Positions 16,636 through 24,524 of a stretch of 33,805 nucleotides of DNA are shown here, piece after piece; position 1 is the first letter of the stretch, and each line of letters opens with the position of its first letter. Source of the stretch: a bacterium (GTDB lineage: Bacteria > Desulfobacterota > DSWW01); NCBI GenBank assembly GCA_028277985.1, contig JANQFG010000204.1:1-33805 (forward strand), in the 5' to 3' direction. The notes beneath the pieces are model-generated. The model searched no databases, was not told the origin of the DNA, and saw only the letters and a program-made list of their open reading frames with translations. The translations under genes and the position numbers were made by a program.

Positions 16636-17115
16636 TCAGTTCCCAGAGGCCTTGAGTTCTTCCCCGTCCTCCTGGGTCAGGATCGCATAAACATCCTCTT
16701 TGGAGCCCGCCTTCAGGAGATCCTCACGCACGGACGGTCGCTTGAGCAGCCTGGAGATCTTGGCGAGGGCCTTCAGATGCACGCCGGCGGAATTCTCGGG
16801 TGCAAACAGAAGGAAGAAAAGGGAAACAGGCTTGTCATCCACCGCCTCGAAGGGCACGCCGGCCTCACTCCGACCAAAGCAGGCGATAAGACCGGCCAGG
16901 TCACCCATCTTCCCGTGCGGAATCGCCACCCCCTCTCCCACACCGGTGCTACCCAGTCTCTCGCGATCCAGCAGGATGCCCACCATCTTGTCTCGATCCA
17001 AAGTGGGATGCAGGGAGACAAGGGCGGTGCACAGCTCCTCAAGGACCTCCTTCTTGTTCGTCGCCTTCAAATCGCTGACAACCGCTTTCGCATCCAAAAA
17101 GTCTGACATCTTCAT
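16636..17115 (-). CDS. ptsN: PTS EIIA-Ntr type protein (PtsN)
   Basis: A 159-residue EIIA of the fructose/nitrogen-regulatory family, with GVGEGVAIPHGKM holding the phosphorylated His at 67. In proteobacteria PtsN works with EI paralogues and HPr-like proteins to tune nitrogen, potassium and stress responses rather than sugar uptake. The position right after rpoN is the classical ptsN context. The start (ATG 17115, with ATG 17109 as an alternative) has only a weak ribosome site. The 198-bp gap to rpoN, where hpf is often found, has no convincing gene. Confidence 0.93.
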   Translation of the reverse strand: MKMSDFLDAKAVVSDLKATNKKEVLEELCTALVSLHPTLDRDKMVGILLDRERLGSTGVGEGVAIPHGKMGDLAGLIACFGRSEAGVPFEAVDDKPVSLFFLLFAPENSAGVHLKALAKISRLLKRPSVREDLLKAGSKEDVYAILTQEDGEELKASGN

Positions 17116-17313
17116 TACCGATCACCATCCCTTTCGCGCCCCTGCCGCTTCCACCCTGTCCGGCTCCTCATTGCGTGGCAACCGAACGGCTCGGCACAAG
17201 AAAACCTCAAGGGGTGCGTTTTCTTCACGCAGTTCCATTCGTCCTTTTGTTTTGGTTCCTCGGCTGGGCCCCCGCCCCTATATTGCAGGAAGATGCACGC
17301 AATATGCGGGCTT

Positions 17314-18747
17314 TCAGAACACTTTCTTTCGCTTCATGGAGGGCAAGATGCCCAGGCTCTCCCGGTATTTCGCAACGGTTCTCCGCGCAATGTCAACGTC
17401 CGAGGCCTTGAGGATGCCGACCACCTCCTGATCGCTGATCGGCTTCTGCGGATCCTCCTGGGCAATGATCTGTCGAATCCTCTCCTTTATGGTCTCCGAG
17501 GATATCTTTTCGCCGGCTCTCTGTGTGATGCTGCTCTTGAAGAAGTATTTCATCTCCAGGATGCCCTGGGGCGTGTGCATGTACTTGTTGGTGGTCACCC
17601 GGCTGATGGTGGACTCGTGCATGTCGATATCCTCGGCCACGTCCCGCAGGACGAGAGGCTTCAGGCAGGAGATTCCCTTGTCCAGGAATTCCCTCTGGAA
17701 ATTCACGATGCTGACCGCCACCTTGTAGATCGTGCGCTGCCGCTGATGGATACTCTTGATGAGCCAGGCGGCCGATCGAAGCTTGTCCTGGATGTACTCC
17801 TTTGTGTCCGTTCCCGCCATGTCCCGCTTGGATAGGATGTTCTTGTAGTATCCGCTGATTCGGAGCTTTGGGAGACCGTCTTCGTTCAGGACCACCACGT
17901 ATTCGTCATCCACCTTGTAAACGTACACATCCGGTATGATGTAGAGAGGTTCTTCACCCGTGTAGGCCCTGCCCGGTTTCGGGTCGAGATTCGTGATCAC
18001 CTGCACCGCGGCAAGCACGTCCTCCAGAGGCTCGCCGAGTTTCTTCGCGATGATATCGTAGCGTCTCCTCTCGAGCTCCTTCATGTGATCCTTGAGGATG
18101 GTCTCGACCATCGTATTGCCCACTCCGAACCGTCTCATCTGAAGGAGCAGGCATTCCTGCAGGCTTCGGGCGGCCACACCGGGAGGATCGAGCTCCTGTA
18201 CCCGTGCGAGGACGTTTTCGACAAAGGGGATCTCCATGCCGCATGCGTGAGCGATCTCCTCCATCGAGCAGTCCATGTACCCTTCGTCGTTCAGGTTGCC
18301 GACGATCATCTCCGCCGCCTCGACCTCCTTGTCCGAGAGGTGACTCAACCGAAGCTGCCAAATGAGATGGTCTACCAGGGAAGTCTTCTTGGTCAGTGTG
18401 GCCTCGACACCCCTGCCCGGATCCTCCTTCGGCGGAATCGGTCTGGGATAGTACTCGTAGTTCTGCATGTACTCATCCCAGTTGATGTCCTTGACGCCCT
18501 CGAGCTCACCTTTGACCTCTTCCGGCCCCTTCTCCTGCTGCTTCTCCCTGTCCTCCGCCTCCAGCAGGGACTTCTCCATGTCCACCAGGGAGGACTCCTC
18601 GAGCAGAGGGTTCTCCTGCAGTTCCTGGCTCGCCAGGTTGACAAGCTCCAGACGGGAGAGTTGAAGCAGCTTGATGGCTTGCTGCAACTGGGGTGTCATC
18701 ACAAGCTGCTGAACGAGCTTCATGCTCTGTTTCAGTTCGAAAGCCAT
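17314..18747 (-). CDS. rpoN: RNA polymerase sigma-54 factor
   Basis: A 477-residue sigma54 that directs polymerase to -24/-12 promoters and requires an ATPase activator. Region I is glutamine-rich (LKQSMKLVQQLVMTPQLQQA, then IKLLQLSRLEL). An acidic region II follows at about 55-90. Region III carries the core-binding and helix-turn-helix parts, and the RpoN box ARRTVAKYRESL lies near the C-terminus. The ATG at 18747 has AGGGAG 5 nt upstream. A full-consensus sigma54 promoter is present in this window at 31400-31415. An ATATTGC/GCAATAT inverted repeat (17280-17305) follows the stop codon without a T-tract. Confidence 0.97.
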   Translation of the reverse strand: MAFELKQSMKLVQQLVMTPQLQQAIKLLQLSRLELVNLASQELQENPLLEESSLVDMEKSLLEAEDREKQQEKGPEEVKGELEGVKDINWDEYMQNYEYYPRPIPPKEDPGRGVEATLTKKTSLVDHLIWQLRLSHLSDKEVEAAEMIVGNLNDEGYMDCSMEEIAHACGMEIPFVENVLARVQELDPPGVAARSLQECLLLQMRRFGVGNTMVETILKDHMKELERRRYDIIAKKLGEPLEDVLAAVQVITNLDPKPGRAYTGEEPLYIIPDVYVYKVDDEYVVVLNEDGLPKLRISGYYKNILSKRDMAGTDTKEYIQDKLRSAAWLIKSIHQRQRTIYKVAVSIVNFQREFLDKGISCLKPLVLRDVAEDIDMHESTISRVTTNKYMHTPQGILEMKYFFKSSITQRAGEKISSETIKERIRQIIAQEDPQKPISDQEVVGILKASDVDIARRTVAKYRESLGILPSMKRKKVF

Positions 18748-18774
18748 CTTTCTCCCTAATCTTAAGCGAGACCC

Positions 18775-19518
18775 CTAGAGGGCGAACTGCTCCCCAAGAT
18801 AGATCTCTCGAGCCTTCTTGCTCGAGGCAATCGTTTCCTTGTCTCCCACTTCCAGGACAATCCCCTTGTCGAGAATGTACGCCTTGTCACATATGCCGAG
18901 CGTTTCCCGCACGTTGTGATCAGTGACCAGGATGCCGATCCCCTTCTGCTTCAGGTCCGCAATGATCCCCTGGATATCGGCAACCGCGATCGGGTCGATG
19001 CCTGCAAAGGGCTCGTCCAGCAACATGAACGAGGGATTCATCACCCTGGCCCTGCATATCTCCACCCGTCTGCGTTCGCCGCCTGAGAGCTGCGCGGCCT
19101 TGCTCTTGGCAAGATGATCGATTCCGAGCTCCTCCAAATGGGTGTCTCGAAGCCTTCTCCGTTCCTCCCCGTTGATCGAGAGGCACTCTAGAACGATATC
19201 GATATTCTCCTCAACACTCAACTTCCGGAAGACCGACGTCTCCTGTGGGAGGTAGCTGATCCCCTTCCGGGCCCTCTGGTACATGGGCAGCTCGGTGATC
19301 TCCTCCCCATCCAGCCTTATGGTTCCCCGGTCCGGACGCGTGATGCCCACGATCATGCTGAAGGTCGTCGTCTTACCCGCCCCGTTCGGCCCGAGAAGCC
19401 CCACCACCTCGCCCGCCTCGACTTCGATCGTCACGCCGTCCACGACCGTCCGCTTGCGGTAGGCCTTGGTGAGCGATTCCGCTACAAGGCGTTTTCTGCT
19501 TCCGTTCCCCTCGGCCAT
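18775..19518 (-). CDS. lptB: LPS export ABC transporter ATP-binding protein LptB
   Basis: The 247-residue ATPase powers LptFG to extract LPS from the inner membrane. It has Walker A GPNGAGKTT, a Q-loop in YLPQETSVFRKLS, ABC signature LSGGERRRVEICRA, Walker B FMLLDEPFAGIDPIA and H-loop TDHNVRETL. The FAGIDPIAV form is typical of LptB. The ATG at 19518 has GGAAGGGCAGGG upstream, and the gene follows lptA by 18 bp. LptF and LptG are not in the window. Confidence 0.96.
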   Translation of the reverse strand: MAEGNGSRKRLVAESLTKAYRKRTVVDGVTIEVEAGEVVGLLGPNGAGKTTTFSMIVGITRPDRGTIRLDGEEITELPMYQRARKGISYLPQETSVFRKLSVEENIDIVLECLSINGEERRRLRDTHLEELGIDHLAKSKAAQLSGGERRRVEICRARVMNPSFMLLDEPFAGIDPIAVADIQGIIADLKQKGIGILVTDHNVRETLGICDKAYILDKGIVLEVGDKETIASSKKAREIYLGEQFAL

Positions 19519-19536
19519 CCCTGCCCTTCCTGCTCC

Positions 19537-20100
19537 CTACTCTCCCTGACCCCTCGTATCGAGTGCCTCCGGTTGTTCTGTCAGGAGAAACTCGGCCTCC
19601 ACGCTCCCCTTGACCTCCATGCGGTCCTGTTCGAGGCTGAACTGTATCTCTTCTCCCGTGATATGGTTACGGCCCTGCTTCAGAACCGGCGATCCGGTCA
19701 GCAGAATCGTTGCACCCTCCCGGTCATAGACCGCCTTTTCGCTTGAAGCCATCTTGTCCGATTTGCGGATCTTCACGTCATCCGCAGCAATGATACGCTT
19801 GATGTCATCCGCCGACTCACCGAAGATCGCGGTCACCTCGCCGGCGGTGAGGGAGAAATCGGACTGCACGACCCTGACATCCCCCTTGAAAACGATCCTG
19901 TGGTTCTCGAAATCGACACTCATCTCCTCCGAATGGATATCCACCGGAGCGTTCCGGTTCCAGTCTTCTTTCTTCAGGCCCTTGCCCAAGGCCTCTTCGT
20001 CGAGTGGAGCAAGCTCATCACTTTCGGTTCCCCAACCCGGCACCGCCCCGATCATCAGAACGGCGAGAAGACACGCGCAGGCGATCCATTTTCGTCTCAT
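19537..20100 (-). CDS. lptA: LPS transport periplasmic protein LptA
   Basis: 187 residues with a Sec signal peptide (RRKWIACACLLAVLMIGAVP, cleavage expected after about GWG). An OstA-type beta-jellyroll domain follows (VDIHSEEMSVDFENHRIVFK, GDVRVVQSDFSLTAGEV, VKIRKSDKMASSEKAVYD). LptA polymerises to form the periplasmic bridge carrying LPS from LptC to LptD. The ATG at 20100 overlaps the lptC stop in a TGATG arrangement; a GTG at 20103 is also possible. The last residues (TRGQGE) fall in a G-rich stretch that continues into the lptB ribosome site. Confidence 0.9.
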   Translation of the reverse strand: MRRKWIACACLLAVLMIGAVPGWGTESDELAPLDEEALGKGLKKEDWNRNAPVDIHSEEMSVDFENHRIVFKGDVRVVQSDFSLTAGEVTAIFGESADDIKRIIAADDVKIRKSDKMASSEKAVYDREGATILLTGSPVLKQGRNHITGEEIQFSLEQDRMEVKGSVEAEFLLTEQPEALDTRGQGE

Positions 20101-20663
20101 CACGGAACCGCCCCCTGCGGAACGAACGCGGCTCGAACATTCGACAGGAGCCGGAACTTGTGATCCGAAAGAGAACCCTGCATACCCGTCCCCTGTATGG
20201 TTAGTCGGTCTTTTTCCAGAGTAACTTGATCGTCTGTGGTCACTTCCCTCTCGCCACCCCGATAGAGCAGACTTTCGGTAGCAAAATCATACCCTTGGTC
20301 GCTTTTTCCCCGCACCGAATCCCGGGCCACTAACTCCTTGGTTTGCAGGTCGTAATCCACGGTCTCCGCCCACATGCGCATCCTTCCGCCCTGAGCAGCG
20401 AAGAAGGTCACTTCGACCTTGTCCAAGCTCGCCTTCTTCTCCTTGTGGTGGTACCGTGTGCGCTCCGCATTCATCGACCAGATCTGCTTGCCCTCCTGCC
20501 ATTCCGAGAAGCGGAGCCCCTCCACGAGCACGTCTTCTTCGGTTTCGAGGCCCCTGGCTTCTTCCCGGCCTTCCTGCAACCTCTGGGGAGTGCTGAGCGC
20601 CAGGAAAAGGACCACGAATCCCCCGATGATGCAGGCGAGAAAAACGCCTCTGACGACCTTCAA
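20100..20663 (-). CDS. lptC: LPS export system protein LptC
   Basis: 187 residues with an N-terminal membrane anchor (LKVVRGVFLACIIGGFVVLF) and a periplasmic jellyroll (LRFSEWQEGKQIWSMNAER, WAETVDYDLQTKELVA). LptC is bitopic and hands LPS from LptB2FG to LptA. The TTG at 20663 is preferred: GAAGG lies 6 nt upstream and the promoter at 20690-20719 places the transcript start at about 20683. The in-frame TTG at 20699 would be upstream of that start and has no ribosome site. A longer protein (199 residues) cannot be fully excluded. Confidence 0.85.
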   Translation of the reverse strand: MKVVRGVFLACIIGGFVVLFLALSTPQRLQEGREEARGLETEEDVLVEGLRFSEWQEGKQIWSMNAERTRYHHKEKKASLDKVEVTFFAAQGGRMRMWAETVDYDLQTKELVARDSVRGKSDQGYDFATESLLYRGGEREVTTDDQVTLEKDRLTIQGTGMQGSLSDHKFRLLSNVRAAFVPQGAVP

Positions 20664-20689
20664 TGCGAACCTTCGAATTCTATCGTCCG

Positions 20690-20719
20690 AGTATAGCAAC
20701 GATTGCCGAAAGGTGTAAA
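20690..20719 (-). promoter_or_regulatory. Sigma70-type promoter for the lptCAB-rpoN-pts operon
   Basis: On the minus strand TTTACA (20714-20719) and TATACT (20690-20695) are separated by 18 nt, each one or two mismatches from consensus. The expected transcript start is at about 20683, about 20 nt ahead of the lptC start codon. It lies in the gap right after the acyltransferase gene, so it would let the lpt-rpoN-pts genes be expressed independently of kdsBA. Confidence 0.6.
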
Positions 20720-20732
20720 GGAATTCGAGGGG

Positions 20733-21701
20733 TTAGACTCTCGCATCCTCACCCTCCCCGGCGGGTTCCCACGCAGTTTCCCTCATCCATCTTCGGTGCA
20801 TCCAAACCCACCCCTCGGGGTCCTGCCGAATCTCCTGTTCGAGCACTCTGTTGAATCTCTCGGTATTCGCAACGATGTCACGGTCCTGATCGTCCGTCTC
20901 AGTGATCTCGATCGGCGGATGAATCACGATCCGATGCTTCCGGTCCGACTCGCGGTGGATGAACCCTGCCAGCACCGGGATGGAGCGACGCCGCGCCAGA
21001 ATTGCCGGGCCTGCCGGCGTGTTCGCCTTGCGGCCGAAGAAATCGGCCATCACACCTTTCACCTGCGTGTCCTGATCGATCAGCATGCCGATCACTTCGC
21101 CGCTCCTGAGCGCCTTCAGCATCTGCCTGCCCGCGGCCGGGGAATCCCGCAAGATGACCCGAACCGAAGCCTCGCTTCGGAAACCGAGGAGAAGCCGATT
21201 CAAGCGTTCGTCATAGATCTCGCGTGCCACCACGCGGAAGGGGTAACCCAATGAGGCCATGTAGCAGGCCATCAGTTCCCAGTTACCCAGATGTCCCGTA
21301 ATCCAGATGATTCCCTGGCCCCTGGCAAGGGTCTCATCCAGAAACTCGCGTCCCTCCAGCGTGACGCATCGATCCAGGTCCTTCTTGAGCCGGGGGAAGT
21401 TCACGAGTTCCACGGCGTTCTTCCCCAGGTTCTGAAAACACCTCGCGGCGATCCTCTTCCTCTCCGAACGGCTCAGTTCGGAGCCGAAGGCGATCTCCAG
21501 GTGCTCGAGGGCTCTCGCTCTTTCTCGCCTCACCACGCCGAAGGCTGCAAGTCCGAGCAAGCCGCCGACGCGTATGCCAAACGACAGGGGAAGCAACCGA
21601 AAGAACCAGACCGCAACCAGGGCGAGTGCGTAGATGAGATCGTCCCGCCTCTTCCTCCGGAATCTTCGCAGCCCCTTTCGGAATCCGCTCCGTCTCCGCA
21701 T
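20733..21701 (-). CDS. LpxL/HtrB-type lysophospholipid (lipid A late) acyltransferase
   Basis: 322 residues with a basic N-terminus, a membrane anchor (LIYALALVAVWFFRLLPLSF) and the acyltransferase motif HLGNWE, which supplies the HX4E catalytic pair. RRSIPVLAGFIHRE follows, and the protein ends with WVWMHRRWMRETAW, the usual C-terminal WxxxHRRW pattern of lipid A acyltransferases. It transfers a secondary acyl chain to Kdo-lipid A at the inner membrane. The neighbours kdsA and lptC support this. The ATG at 21701 has GGAGAG 9 nt upstream; the kdsA stop lies 6 bp away. Which acyl position it serves cannot be told. Confidence 0.9.
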   Translation of the reverse strand: MRRRSGFRKGLRRFRRKRRDDLIYALALVAVWFFRLLPLSFGIRVGGLLGLAAFGVVRRERARALEHLEIAFGSELSRSERKRIAARCFQNLGKNAVELVNFPRLKKDLDRCVTLEGREFLDETLARGQGIIWITGHLGNWELMACYMASLGYPFRVVAREIYDERLNRLLLGFRSEASVRVILRDSPAAGRQMLKALRSGEVIGMLIDQDTQVKGVMADFFGRKANTPAGPAILARRRSIPVLAGFIHRESDRKHRIVIHPPIEITETDDQDRDIVANTERFNRVLEQEIRQDPEGWVWMHRRWMRETAWEPAGEGEDARV

Positions 21702-21707
21702 CGACCA

Positions 21708-22553
21708 TCACTCTCCGGCGGGCCTTCCCTCCCACTCTCTGACCATCTCATGGATACGAAGGACCTGATCCAGAAACTCGGGAATCTGGTCGAGGGGCAA
21801 CGAGTTGGGGCCGTCGCACCGGGCGGTCTCCGGCCGGTCGTGGACCTCGAGGAAGATCCCGTCCACGCCAAGGGCAGCCGAAGCTCTGGCCAGGGGCAGG
21901 ATGAACTCCCTCTGACCGTCCGACGCATCCCCCTTGCCGCCCGGCAATTGTACACTGTGAGATGCATCGAAGACCACCGGGAACCCGAGGGACCGCATGA
22001 TCCGAAGGGACCGCATATCGCTGACGAGCTGATTGTATCCGAAACAGGATCCCCGTTCCGTGATCAGAATGTTCTCGTTCCCTGTCGAACGGACCTTGTC
22101 GAGCACGTGCTTCATGTCCCAGGGCGCAAGGAACTGGCCCTTCTTCACGTTGACCGCCTTTCCGGTCCTTCCCACCGCGGTGAGCAGGTCTGTCTGACGG
22201 CAGAGGTACGCCGGAGTCTGGAGCACGTCCAGCACCTCTTCCACCGCCTGGACCTCCTCGACTGCGTGTACGTCGGAGAGGACCTTCACACCGATCTCCT
22301 GCTTGATCTTTGCGAGGATCCGGGTGCCCTCATCCAGTCCCGGTCCCCGGAAAGACGAACGGGAGGTGCGGTTCGCCTTGTCATAGGAAGCCTTGAAGAC
22401 AAAAGGAACGCCCGCCTTCTCGGCAAAATCCTTGAGCGAGCCGGCCATTCCCATTGCGTGGGCCTCGCTCTCGATCACGCAAGGACCTGCAATCAGCAGG
22501 AAGCTCACTTCCTGCCCAAAGGTCCAGTCTCCGATGCGAATAGAACGGGTCAT
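21708..22553 (-). CDS. kdsA: 3-deoxy-D-manno-octulosonate 8-phosphate synthase
   Basis: The 281-residue enzyme condenses PEP with arabinose-5-phosphate to Kdo-8-phosphate for LPS core synthesis. Landmarks are FLLIAGPCVIESEAHAM, FKASYDKANRTS, VKVLSDVHAVEEVQAV, an NVKKGQFLAPWDM segment and FDASHSVQLPGG. The Cys in AGPCVIES and the CDGPNS motif are those of the metal-dependent class of this enzyme (E. coli has Asn at the first position); this is a family-based inference. The ATG at 22553 lacks a clear ribosome site, but the sequence begins where the family begins. 114 bp without a gene separate it from kdsB. Confidence 0.95.
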   Translation of the reverse strand: MTRSIRIGDWTFGQEVSFLLIAGPCVIESEAHAMGMAGSLKDFAEKAGVPFVFKASYDKANRTSRSSFRGPGLDEGTRILAKIKQEIGVKVLSDVHAVEEVQAVEEVLDVLQTPAYLCRQTDLLTAVGRTGKAVNVKKGQFLAPWDMKHVLDKVRSTGNENILITERGSCFGYNQLVSDMRSLRIMRSLGFPVVFDASHSVQLPGGKGDASDGQREFILPLARASAALGVDGIFLEVHDRPETARCDGPNSLPLDQIPEFLDQVLRIHEMVREWEGRPAGE

Positions 22554-22667
22554 GACAGGGAGAATCTAAAACTCTCTTTCGAAGGGGTCAGAAGAAGCTG
22601 CCGGAGGAGTCGCCGGACTTGCCCGGTCGGTCTTCCAAACTCTGGCCGGTACACGGAGAAGGCAGGT

Positions 22668-23432
22668 TCAAGACGGGCTTCCAGCTTCGGCCGCCCATCG
22701 CCTTCTTGCTTCCTGCAGGTCTTCCTCCGTGTCGATCCCCAGGGTCTCCCACTCGGTCGGGTACACGCGAATCTTGTATCCGTGCTCGAGGATCCGCAAC
22801 TGCTCCAATCCTTCCGCCTCCTCCAGGGCAGACCTTTCGAGCGCCGGATAGCGGAGCAAAAAGCTCCTTCGATACGCATATATCCCCACGTGTTTGTACC
22901 ACAGCGCTCTTGCACCGTCAATTTTTTCGGCACCGGCACCCGGCTCCAAATACGGGATGGCCGATCGGGAAAAATAGAGCGCAAAGCCCTGGGTGTCGAC
23001 AACGACCTTCACCACGTTCGGGTTCCCAAACTCGGGCCGGTCGGCGATCCCATGGCGAAGCGTGCCCATCACGGCAGTCCCTTCCTTCCGGAAGGACGCG
23101 CACAGAGCTTTCAGAGTCTCCGGGTGGACAAAGGGCTCGTCCCCCTGCACATTGACGATGATGTCCCCTTCGATCCTTTCCGCGACCTCTGCGATTCGCT
23201 CCGTACCGCTCCGGTGGTGAGGCGAAGTGAGCATCGGCTCTCCTCCGAAGCTCTCCACCCGATGCGCGATCTTCTCCGAATCGGTCGCCACCAGGATCCT
23301 TGAAAACACGCCCGCCGCCTTCACCCTTTCATAGACCCTCTGGATGATCGGCTTGCCGCACAGATCGAGCAGGAGCTTGCCCGGAAGGCGGGTCGAACCG
23401 AATCGTGCTGGGATGACGGCCACTGGCTTCAC
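22668..23432 (-). CDS. kdsB: 3-deoxy-manno-octulosonate cytidylyltransferase (CMP-Kdo synthetase)
   Basis: The 254-residue enzyme activates Kdo with CTP to CMP-Kdo. Motifs are VIPARFGSTRLPGKLL at the N-terminus, VATDSEKIAHRVE, LTSPHHRSGTERIAE with the SGTER substrate loop, and IIVNVQGDEPFV. YKHVGIYAYRR and an ETLGIDTEEDL-type ending follow. The GTG at 23432 is the start; its ribosome site is weak (GGGA). It directly follows the rpsI terminator, so a promoter is expected in the 30 bp before it, but I could not identify one with confidence. Confidence 0.95.
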   Translation of the reverse strand: MKPVAVIPARFGSTRLPGKLLLDLCGKPIIQRVYERVKAAGVFSRILVATDSEKIAHRVESFGGEPMLTSPHHRSGTERIAEVAERIEGDIIVNVQGDEPFVHPETLKALCASFRKEGTAVMGTLRHGIADRPEFGNPNVVKVVVDTQGFALYFSRSAIPYLEPGAGAEKIDGARALWYKHVGIYAYRRSFLLRYPALERSALEEAEGLEQLRILEHGYKIRVYPTEWETLGIDTEEDLQEARRRWAAEAGSPS

Positions 23433-23460
23433 GTTGGATTCCCGAGCAGATCTCGAAATG

Positions 23461-23485
23461 AAAAAAGGCCTCCAAGAGGCCTTTT
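23461..23485 (-). terminator. Intrinsic terminator of the rplM-rpsI operon
   Basis: AAAAGGCCTC (23463-23472) and GAGGCCTTTT (23476-23485) form a 10-bp stem over a 3-nt loop. On the minus strand the stem ends in a run of six T (23461-23466) downstream of rpsI. It separates the ribosomal-protein operon from kdsB. Confidence 0.85.
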
Positions 23486-23528
23486 GTGTAGACGGAAACG
23501 CTTCGGATTGCTTGTCCCGGAAGGCAGG

Positions 23529-23939
23529 CTATCGCTTCGAGTACTGGTAACGGGCCCGCGCTCCCTTCATTCCGTATTTCTTTCTCTCCTTGATCCGTGA
23601 ATCCCGGGTGAGGAACCCGGCCTTCTTCAGCTGGGGCCGGAGCACCGGATCCGACAACTGGAGAGCCTTCGAGATCCCGTGTTTGATCGCACCTGCCTGA
23701 CCCGAGCTTCCCCCTCCTCGCACGTTGACCAGAAAGTCGAAACGTCCGGTCATCTCGGCAAGCTCGAGGGGTTGTCTGACAACCATCTTCAAGGTCTCTC
23801 GACCGAAGTACTCGTCCAACGGTTTCCGATTCACCAGGATGTTACCGGTTCCCGGCTTCATCCAGACACGGGCCACTGAGGTCTTGCGTTTTCCTACCGT
23901 ATGAATCGGAAAGCGGATCTCCTTGTCGGCACCCTCCAT
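23529..23939 (-). CDS. rpsI: 30S ribosomal protein S9
   Basis: A 136-residue S9 whose C-terminal tail reaches the P-site tRNA anticodon. The conserved TVGKRKTSVARVWMKPGTG block near the N-terminus, NVRGGGSSGQAGAIKHGIS in the middle and the ending KKYGMKGARARYQYSKR are all present, with the final SKR intact. The ATG at 23939 is preceded by AGGAG-rich sequence. It follows rplM by 57 bp, the standard rplM-rpsI pair. Confidence 0.97.
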   Translation of the reverse strand: MEGADKEIRFPIHTVGKRKTSVARVWMKPGTGNILVNRKPLDEYFGRETLKMVVRQPLELAEMTGRFDFLVNVRGGGSSGQAGAIKHGISKALQLSDPVLRPQLKKAGFLTRDSRIKERKKYGMKGARARYQYSKR

Positions 23940-23996
23940 GCTGCGTCCCTTCTCCTCTTGTGTGTTTCCTGTGGAAATGGATCAACCCCGCTCCGT

Positions 23997-24428
23997 CTAG
24001 ACGGAACGTGGAATCGGCATCTGCGCCTCGTGCGGATGCTCCGAACCCCGGTACACCTTCAGCTTGGTGAGGATCTTTCTTCCCAGCCGGTTCTTGGGCA
24101 GCATCCCCTTGACGGCGTGCCGTACCAGCTCCTCCGGTTTCTTCTCCAGCAATTCCTTTGCCGGGTGGGCCTTGATACCGCCGATGTAGCCGGAGTGGTG
24201 GTAGTAGATCTTCTGGTCCCACTTCTTCCCGGTGAGCCTCACCTTTTCCGCATTGATGACGACCACGAAATCCCCGGTGTCCACGTGGGGTGTGTAAACC
24301 GGCTTGTTCTTTCCCCTGAGGATGTCGGCGATCTCGGTTGCCATACGGCCCAGGATCTTGCCGTCCGCATCGATGAGCACCCATCTCTTCTCGATGGGCT
24401 CCTGTTTCTTTGCAAAGTAGGTCTTCAT
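23997..24428 (-). CDS. rplM: 50S ribosomal protein L13
   Basis: A 143-residue L13, an early 50S assembly protein. It has WVLIDADGKILGRMATEIA, the TGDFVVVINAEKVRLTGKKW segment, and the family block MLPKNRLGRKILTKLKVYRG ending in HPHEAQ. The ATG at 24428 fits the conserved MKTYFAKK opening; the ribosome site is weak (GGAT). The leader from the promoter at 24496-24524 is about 60 nt and could hold autoregulatory structure, though none is clear by eye. Confidence 0.97.
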   Translation of the reverse strand: MKTYFAKKQEPIEKRWVLIDADGKILGRMATEIADILRGKNKPVYTPHVDTGDFVVVINAEKVRLTGKKWDQKIYYHHSGYIGGIKAHPAKELLEKKPEELVRHAVKGMLPKNRLGRKILTKLKVYRGSEHPHEAQMPIPRSV

Positions 24429-24495
24429 TTCGATCCACGCAATGGTTACGAGTGATTAGGAGTCTGGAAGCGTACAAATACACTAAAACCTAACT

Positions 24496-24524
24496 ACATT
24501 AGTGCCTTCTTCACGATTTGTCAA
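24496..24524 (-). promoter_or_regulatory. Candidate promoter for rplM-rpsI
   Basis: A perfect TTGACA (24519-24524, minus strand) lies inside the last codons of truA. After 17 nt it is followed by TAATGT (24496-24501), a weak -10 with 3 of 6 matches. The placement, just upstream of the ribosomal-protein pair and at the end of the preceding gene, supports it. Confidence 0.4.

Noticed and set aside
17122..17238. 38-codon ORF on the minus strand between rpoN and ptsN, as a possible hpf remnant
   Set aside because: The translation does not resemble the ribosome hibernation factor N-terminus, the ribosome site is too close to the ATG, and there is no other coding signal.
19515..19553. G-rich stretch between lptA and lptB as a further heptamer array
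   Set aside because: The units (GGGGTCA, GGGAGAG, TAGGGAG, CAGGAAG) only loosely keep the period, and the sequence is explained by the lptA end and the lptB ribosome site. It may be related but is not convincing.
21291..23303. 670-codon open frame on the plus strand across kdsA and kdsB
   Set aside because: It is antisense to strongly conserved genes, and its translation shows no domain, being rich in Arg, Pro and His as expected for a shadow frame in GC-rich DNA.
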